Shown one piece after another: positions 58,752-64,000 of a stretch of 64,000 bases of DNA. A program made the position numbers and the translations under genes. Below the pieces are notes generated by a model, which worked only from the letters and a program-made list of their open reading frames with translations, did not search any database and was not told where the DNA came from. Position 1 is the first letter of the stretch. Each line of letters opens with the position of its first letter. Source of the DNA: Bacillota bacterium (GTDB lineage: Bacteria > Bacillota > Dehalobacteriia > UBA4068 > UBA4997); assembly GCA_021771915.1 (NCBI GenBank), contig JAETNY010000012.1:1-64000 (forward strand). The letters run 5' to 3'.

Positions 58752-60179
58752 ATGGCAAAATCTGCGTTTGTGCTGGCGGCCACGCAAAGCGGCTGCGGTA
58801 AAACCACCTTTGCAATCGGCCTGATGGCGGCGCTGCGCCGGCAGGGGCTTCTGGTGCAGCCGTATAAGGTGGGGCCGGATTATATTGATACCATGTATCA
58901 TCGGGCGGCCTGCGGCCAGGCCAGCCGTAATTTGGACGCTTTTATGCTGCCGGAGGAAACCCTGCGTTATCTTTACGCGCGCAGTGCGGCCGCGGCGGAC
59001 GTCGTCGTGGTGGAGGGCGTAATGGGGCTTTATGACGGCCTGCGCCCGGACAGTATTGAAGCCAGCAGCGCGCATATCAGCCAGCTGTTGGGGGCACCGG
59101 TTATTCTGCTGGTTAACGCGCGCGGCATGTCGCTGTCTCTGGCGGCGCTGATAAACGGCTTTTGTGCTTTCGCCCGGCAGAAAAGCAGCCGGCCTCTGCA
59201 AGTGGCCGGGGTGCTGCTGAATAATATTAAAAGCAAAATGTCTTTTCAGTATGCTAAAAATATCATTGAGCGCGAATGTGGGTTGCCGGTTTTCGGTTGG
59301 CTGCCCAGTCGGCCGGAGTTTGCTCTTTCTGAGCGCCATTTGGGGCTTTATTGCAGCGGTGAAGTCAGCGATTTGCAGCAGAAAATGGATTTGCTGGCGG
59401 AGGAAATCACGGCCAACTGCGATTTGCCGGCGCTGCTGGCGGCAACCGAGCGCGCCGCCCAGCCGCCGTTGACTGCTCCTGTGCTGCCCGAGCCTTTGGC
59501 CGCGCCGGTGCGCATTGGTCTGGCGCAGGACGCTGCTTTTAATTTCTATTATCAGGACAGTCTGGATTTGTTGGTGGAGCTGGGTGCGGAGTTGGTGCCG
59601 TTCAGCCCGCTTAAGGATACGCAGCTACCGCCGGATTTGGCCGGGCTGGTTCTGGGCGGCGGCTATCCGGAGCTGCATCTGCCGGAATTGGCGGCCAACC
59701 AGAGCCTGCTGGCCGATTTGCGCAGCCGTTTGCTGGCCGGTCTGCCCTGTTATGCAGAATGCGGTGGTTTTATTTATCTGGGGCGCAGCATGACTATGCA
59801 GGGTGAGCGCTATCCGTTGGCCGGCGTTTTCCCATTTGATTTTGCGATGACCAGCAGTTTGCAGCATTTTGGTTATATGCAGGCGGAAATTACGCCTGGC
59901 ACGCCGCTGACCTATGGCGAGAGTCAGCCGCTGGTTGTTCGGGGGCATGAGTTCCATTATACGCAGAGGCAGGAGCCTACCGAGCCGGCTGAGCCGGCCT
60001 GGCCGGCCTGTTATCAGGTGCATAAGCCGGCGGCTCCCGGCCGCAGCTGGCAAGAGGGCTGGCATGTGCAGAACACGCTGGGCGCTTATCCGCACTTCAA
60101 TTTCTGGGCGCAGCCCCGGGCTGCCAAAAACTTTTTACAGCTGGCGGCTGATTGGCAGCGGCAGGGGGTGATGATGTAA
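58752..60179 (+). CDS. cbiA: Cobyrinate a,c-diamide synthase
   Basis: FVLAATQSGCGKTTFAIGLMAALRRQGLLVQPYKVGPDYIDTMYHRAACGQASRNLD. Confidence 0.96.
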   Translation: MAKSAFVLAATQSGCGKTTFAIGLMAALRRQGLLVQPYKVGPDYIDTMYHRAACGQASRNLDAFMLPEETLRYLYARSAAAADVVVVEGVMGLYDGLRPDSIEASSAHISQLLGAPVILLVNARGMSLSLAALINGFCAFARQKSSRPLQVAGVLLNNIKSKMSFQYAKNIIERECGLPVFGWLPSRPEFALSERHLGLYCSGEVSDLQQKMDLLAEEITANCDLPALLAATERAAQPPLTAPVLPEPLAAPVRIGLAQDAAFNFYYQDSLDLLVELGAELVPFSPLKDTQLPPDLAGLVLGGGYPELHLPELAANQSLLADLRSRLLAGLPCYAECGGFIYLGRSMTMQGERYPLAGVFPFDFAMTSSLQHFGYMQAEITPGTPLTYGESQPLVVRGHEFHYTQRQEPTEPAEPAWPACYQVHKPAAPGRSWQEGWHVQNTLGAYPHFNFWAQPRAAKNFLQLAADWQRQGVMM

Positions 60180-61451
60180 ATGCAGGTTAACGTAATTGGG
60201 GTGGACCATTGTTGCGCGGCGGCGGTTCGGGAAAAGGCGGCCTTTACGGAAAGCCATATGCTGGATTTTTCTTCCATTATTATGGAGTTGGGGGCGGCAG
60301 AGGCTGTTATTCTTTCCACTTGTAATCGTAGCGAGGTTTATTATCTGTTGCCGGAGGCCGCGGCTGATGAGCAGGCGGCGTTAAGGAGCCAAATTCAACA
60401 GACCTATCTGGAATATTTTCAGGCGGCGCAAAATCCGGAGTTGGCGCAGGCTGTGCATTGCTTAAGCGGCTCGGCGGCGGTGCGTCATATCTTTCGGGTG
60501 GCTGCCGGGCTGGAGTCTGCTATCATCGGCGAGGACGAAATTTTACGTCAGCTGAAGCGCGCTTATGAGTTCGCGCATCGTTTTCATAACACGGACAAGG
60601 TTTTTAATCACCTGTTTCAAGAGGCTATCAAATGCGCCAAGGAGGTTAAAAGCAGTCTGAAAATATCAGAAATTCCGCTATCTCCCGGCTATATTGGTCT
60701 GAAATATCTGGAGGAATGTTGCGGCGGTTTTGCTGGCAAAAAGCTGCTTTTGATTGGCTATGGCGAGATTGGACAGCTGTTTTTCCGCTATGCCCGAGAG
60801 TTGCCGCTGGCCGGCATTACCATTTGCAACCGCAGCAGCGAGGCTCCTCTTGCGGCCTGTGCTGAGGAGCCTCGCGCCAATTATTTGCCCTCCGGACAGG
60901 CGCGAGAGGTTTTACCGCAGATGGATTTGGTTATCACTGCCACCAGTTGTCCGCATTTGATTTTGCGCCGGGAGGATATGCTGCCGCGCAGCAGCGAGCG
61001 GCCGCTTTATCTGCTGGATATGGCTATACCGCGCAATATTGACGAGGGGCTGAACAGTCTGCCTAACTATCAGGTGGCGAATATTGACGTTTTGAAAGAT
61101 TTATCGGCGCGCAACGAGGCCAGCCGCCGCAGGCTGACATTGCAGGCTGAACAGCTGATAGACCGTTATATTGGGGATTTTGATGTTTGGCTGGCGCGCA
61201 GCGGTCAGGACGGCGTGATAAAATCTTTAAATCAGTCGGTGGACGAGATTGCCGCCGAGCATTTGAAATATCTGTTTCAGAAAATAGACGTAACAGAGAG
61301 GGAGCGCACGATTATCAGCCGGACAATGCAATCGGCGCTGCGCAAGGCGGTGCGTAACCCGATTATCTCGCTGAAAAGTATGGACGACGCGGACAAGCGC
61401 AGGCATTATTCACAGGTTTTGTCGGAACTTTTTAACGGCACGGAGGAATAG
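60180..61451 (+). CDS. hemA: Glutamyl-tRNA reductase
   Basis: VEAVILSTCNRSEVYY-type motif (AEAVILSTCNRSEVYYLLPE), SAIIGEDEILRQLKRAYEFA, LLIGYGEIGQLFFRYA. Confidence 0.96.
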   Translation: MQVNVIGVDHCCAAAVREKAAFTESHMLDFSSIIMELGAAEAVILSTCNRSEVYYLLPEAAADEQAALRSQIQQTYLEYFQAAQNPELAQAVHCLSGSAAVRHIFRVAAGLESAIIGEDEILRQLKRAYEFAHRFHNTDKVFNHLFQEAIKCAKEVKSSLKISEIPLSPGYIGLKYLEECCGGFAGKKLLLIGYGEIGQLFFRYARELPLAGITICNRSSEAPLAACAEEPRANYLPSGQAREVLPQMDLVITATSCPHLILRREDMLPRSSERPLYLLDMAIPRNIDEGLNSLPNYQVANIDVLKDLSARNEASRRRLTLQAEQLIDRYIGDFDVWLARSGQDGVIKSLNQSVDEIAAEHLKYLFQKIDVTERERTIISRTMQSALRKAVRNPIISLKSMDDADKRRHYSQVLSELFNGTEE

Positions 61452-61457
61452 CCGGTT

Positions 61458-61571
61458 ATGAGCAATTATGTTTACTATCTTTGGGCCGCTTTGGCGGCGG
61501 ATTGTCTGGCCTATTACATTAAAACCGGCGGTCTTTATCCCGGTGCGTACTGGGCGAAATATTATAAATGA
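61458..61571 (+). CDS. Candidate 37-aa small protein between hemA and sirC
   Basis: MSNYVYYLWAALAADCLAYYIKTGGLYPGAYWAKYYK*; GGAGG 11 nt upstream; stop overlaps next gene's RBS region. Confidence 0.4.
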   Translation: MSNYVYYLWAALAADCLAYYIKTGGLYPGAYWAKYYK

Positions 61572-61584
61572 GGTGGGGTTCCCA

Positions 61585-62304
61585 ATGCTTGTGCATATGA
61601 TGCTGGAGGCGTCCGGATTGCGCGTTCTGGTGGTGGGCGGCGGCGCAGTGGCGGCCAGAAAGGCTGGCCAGCTTTTGGCCGGCGGCGCAGAGATTACCCT
61701 GCTTTCCCCCGGCCGGCAGGAGGCGGCCTGGCAGGAAATTGCGGAAAATTGTCGCTGGCTGCCCCAGCCGTATGATGAAGAATTTGCTTTGAGCGGTTAT
61801 GATTTGGTTATTGCGGCCACCAACCAGCCGGAGTTAAATCGGCAGTTGGCGGAGCGCTGTCGGAAGTCTGGTCTGCTTTGCAACTGCGCTTCCATGCCGA
61901 AGTTGGGGCGTGTGGTTCTGCCGGGGGTGGTGCAAGGCAAAAGCTTCAGTCTGGCCGTGGCCAGCGGCGGACGACTGCCCTTTTTAACCAAACAGCTTAA
62001 GGCAGAACTTAAACAGTTTTTGGCGGTTTATGAGCAAAAATATGATGCGCAGACCATAGAATTATTAACAGAACTGCGCCGGCGGATTATTGCGGAACTG
62101 GACGGTCAGCCACAGCAGAAAAAAATGCTGCTGCACAGGCTGGCAATTCTGGCCGGGCAGCCGGATAAATTGAAAGCCATATTGCAGGATTTTGGCTTAA
62201 AACAGTCGGGAGGATATAATGGAAACATTTCGGCAATTATTGATTGGCTCCAGGGGGAGCCGGCTGGCGCTGGCGCAGACGCGGCTGGTGGCGGCGCAGA
62301 TTGA
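61585..62304 (+). CDS. Precorrin-2 dehydrogenase / sirohydrochlorin ferrochelatase-like NAD(P)-binding protein
   Basis: GLRVLVVGGGAVAARKAGQLLAGGAEITLLSP...VIAATNQPELNRQLAERC. Confidence 0.9.
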   Translation: MLVHMMLEASGLRVLVVGGGAVAARKAGQLLAGGAEITLLSPGRQEAAWQEIAENCRWLPQPYDEEFALSGYDLVIAATNQPELNRQLAERCRKSGLLCNCASMPKLGRVVLPGVVQGKSFSLAVASGGRLPFLTKQLKAELKQFLAVYEQKYDAQTIELLTELRRRIIAELDGQPQQKKMLLHRLAILAGQPDKLKAILQDFGLKQSGGYNGNISAIIDWLQGEPAGAGADAAGGGAD

Positions 62305-63007
62305 GGCGGCCAACCCTGGTTTGCGGACGGAAATCCGGGTGATTAAAACCCAGGGTGATTTGGTGCAGGATAAGCCTTTGCAGGAGTTTGGCACCAAAGG
62401 CGTTTTTGTGCAGGAAATTGAACAGGCGCTGTTAAGAGGTGAGATTGATTTGGCGGTACACAGCCTGAAAGATATGCCGGCCGAACAGCCGGAGGGCTTG
62501 GAGATGGCTATAACGCCGCGCCGGGAGGACCCCAGAGATGTTATCATCACCTTTGGCGGCCAGCCATACCGTCAGCTGGCGGATATGCCGGCCGGCAGTG
62601 TGATGGCGGCCGGTTTAAACCGTCTGGGTATGGGCGATTTGATTGCCCGGCAGGGGCTGCTGCTGGAGCCGGAACAGATGCTGCCAGCGCCGGCGCAGGG
62701 TATTTTGGGACTGGAAACCAGAGTGGGTGATAAGCGGACATTGGAATTGCTGCAACCGTTGCATCATCTGCCAAGTCACCGCCAGGCGCAGGCTGAGCGC
62801 GCCTTTCTACGCTGTATTGAGGGCGGTTGTCATGCGCCGATGGGCGCTTTTTGCCGGCTTTTGGGTGATAAATTTGAAATTGAGGGCTTTTTCCAGACCG
62901 AGCGGCAGTTTTACCGGCAGTCGCTGTGCGGCAAGGAAGGGCAGGAGGCCGCTTATGGTCAGCGTTTGGCCGAGATAATAAAGGAGATGATTGCGCATGA
63001 GTGCTAA
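62219..63007 (+). CDS. hemC: Hydroxymethylbilane synthase (porphobilinogen deaminase)
   Basis: LLIGSRGSRLALAQTRLVAAQIEAANPGLRTEIRVIKTQGD...EGGCHAPMGAFC. Confidence 0.96.
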   Translation: METFRQLLIGSRGSRLALAQTRLVAAQIEAANPGLRTEIRVIKTQGDLVQDKPLQEFGTKGVFVQEIEQALLRGEIDLAVHSLKDMPAEQPEGLEMAITPRREDPRDVIITFGGQPYRQLADMPAGSVMAAGLNRLGMGDLIARQGLLLEPEQMLPAPAQGILGLETRVGDKRTLELLQPLHHLPSHRQAQAERAFLRCIEGGCHAPMGAFCRLLGDKFEIEGFFQTERQFYRQSLCGKEGQEAAYGQRLAEIIKEMIAHEC

Positions 63008-64000
63008 AGATAATATGCAGAAACAGGGTCGGGTTTGGCTGGTGGGTGCCGGTCCCGGTGATTTCGGCCTGATAACCGTTAAAGGACTGGCCGCCATTGA
63101 GCAGGCGCAGGTCTTGGTTTATGACCGGCTGATAAACGATGCCTTGCTGGAGCATGCTCCGGACGATTGTGAAAAAATTTATGTGGGCAAACAGGCGGCC
63201 AATCATGCTTTGCCGCAGCCCCAGATTAATGAGCTGCTTTATCAAAAGGCCAGCCAGGGACGGCGTGTGGTGCGCTTAAAGGGCGGCGACCCTTACGTTT
63301 TTGGCCGCGGCGGCGAGGAAGGTCTTTATCTGGTGGAACGCGGTATTCCGGTGGAGGTTATCCCGGGGATTACTTCCAGCATTGCCGGTCCGGCTTATGC
63401 CGGCATACCGGTTACCCACCGCGAATGTGCGTCTTCCTTTCATGTTTTCACTGGCAATTTCAAGGACGATGAGCGCGGTTTGGACTTTGCCAATCTGGCC
63501 GCTTTGGAGGGCACGCTGATTTTTCTGATGGGCTTTGCCAACCTGAACTACATTACGCAGGGGCTGCTGGCTGCCGGCAAGGCGGCCGATACGCCGGCGG
63601 CGGTAATCAGTCAGGCTACCACCAACCGTCAGCGCACGGCGGTGGGCACGCTGATTGATATTGAGGAAAAAGCGGCGGCGCAGCATTTGAGTTCTCCGGC
63701 GATTACCGTAATCGGCCGGGTGGTGGAGTGTCGCGAGGGACTGAACTTTTTTGAACCGCAGCCGGGGCGTGGCGTGCTTATTCTGCGTGACGCCCGGCAA
63801 AGCGATATTTTTGCGCAAAAACTGCGTCAAAGCGGTTTGCAGCCGGTCAACTGCCCGGTAATTCAGATTGTTAACCGGACGGACAAGCAGGCGGACGCTT
63901 ATTTGCAGCGTATGGCGCAATACAGCTGGCTGGTTTTCACCTCGCCCAATGGTGTTAAGGCCTTTATGGAGGCGTTTCAGGCGCAGGTTGGCGATTGGCG
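62997..64000 (+). CDS. cobA-hemD: Uroporphyrinogen-III C-methyltransferase fused to uroporphyrinogen-III synthase; truncated by window end
   Basis: GRVWLVGAGPGDFGLITVKGLAAIEQAQVLVYDRL...RLKGGDPYVFGRGGEE, then FFEPQPGRGVLILRDARQ...WLVFTSPNGVKAFMEAF; not in ORF track because no stop in window. Confidence 0.94.
   Translation, partial: MSAKDNMQKQGRVWLVGAGPGDFGLITVKGLAAIEQAQVLVYDRLINDALLEHAPDDCEKIYVGKQAANHALPQPQINELLYQKASQGRRVVRLKGGDPYVFGRGGEEGLYLVERGIPVEVIPGITSSIAGPAYAGIPVTHRECASSFHVFTGNFKDDERGLDFANLAALEGTLIFLMGFANLNYITQGLLAAGKAADTPAAVISQATTNRQRTAVGTLIDIEEKAAAQHLSSPAITVIGRVVECREGLNFFEPQPGRGVLILRDARQSDIFAQKLRQSGLQPVNCPVIQIVNRTDKQADAYLQRMAQYSWLVFTSPNGVKAFMEAFQAQVGDW

Overview
The window is a compact, gene-dense bacterial chromosomal segment. 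It is Firmicutes-like, and a diderm Negativicutes-type organism is my inference from the HlyD-type periplasmic adaptor together with CtsR/McsAB. Left to right it holds: rpmG-secE-nusG-rplK-rplA-rplJ-rplL (with L1-type and L10-type mRNA leader signals, and no rpoB after rplL); an LCP-family gene, radC, dnaE; a DUF1858 protein and a transaldolase-like gene; a beta-helix-like surface protein; a minus-strand tRNA cluster (Val-Asp-Phe-Gly); nth and a metal-dependent hydrolase; an HlyD plus two ABC-2 permease export locus without an adjacent ATPase; an HxlR regulator divergent from a radical SAM gene; an XRE/HicB-like divergent pair; gatCAB, purC, purB, tig-clpP-clpX-lon-engB, ymdB-like, an amidase, phosphoketolase, tsaE-tsaB-rimI-tsaD, 5-FCL; ctsR-mcsA-mcsB-clpC-radA with a clear CtsR-type operator; and an anaerobic cobalamin/tetrapyrrole operon (cobQ...cobA-hemD) running off the right edge. 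Most of it is housekeeping. I do not see a convincing undescribed large system. Observations missed by the ORF track include: a YoeB-like toxin C-terminal fossil (19032-19118), a flavodoxin/FMN-reductase-like fossil (34540-34650), a 37-codon ORF filling the hemA-sirC gap (61458-61571), an operator-bearing XRE/HicB-like cassette between two near-identical hairpins, and a structured element upstream of tig. All family assignments are by eye from translated sequence; no searches were run.
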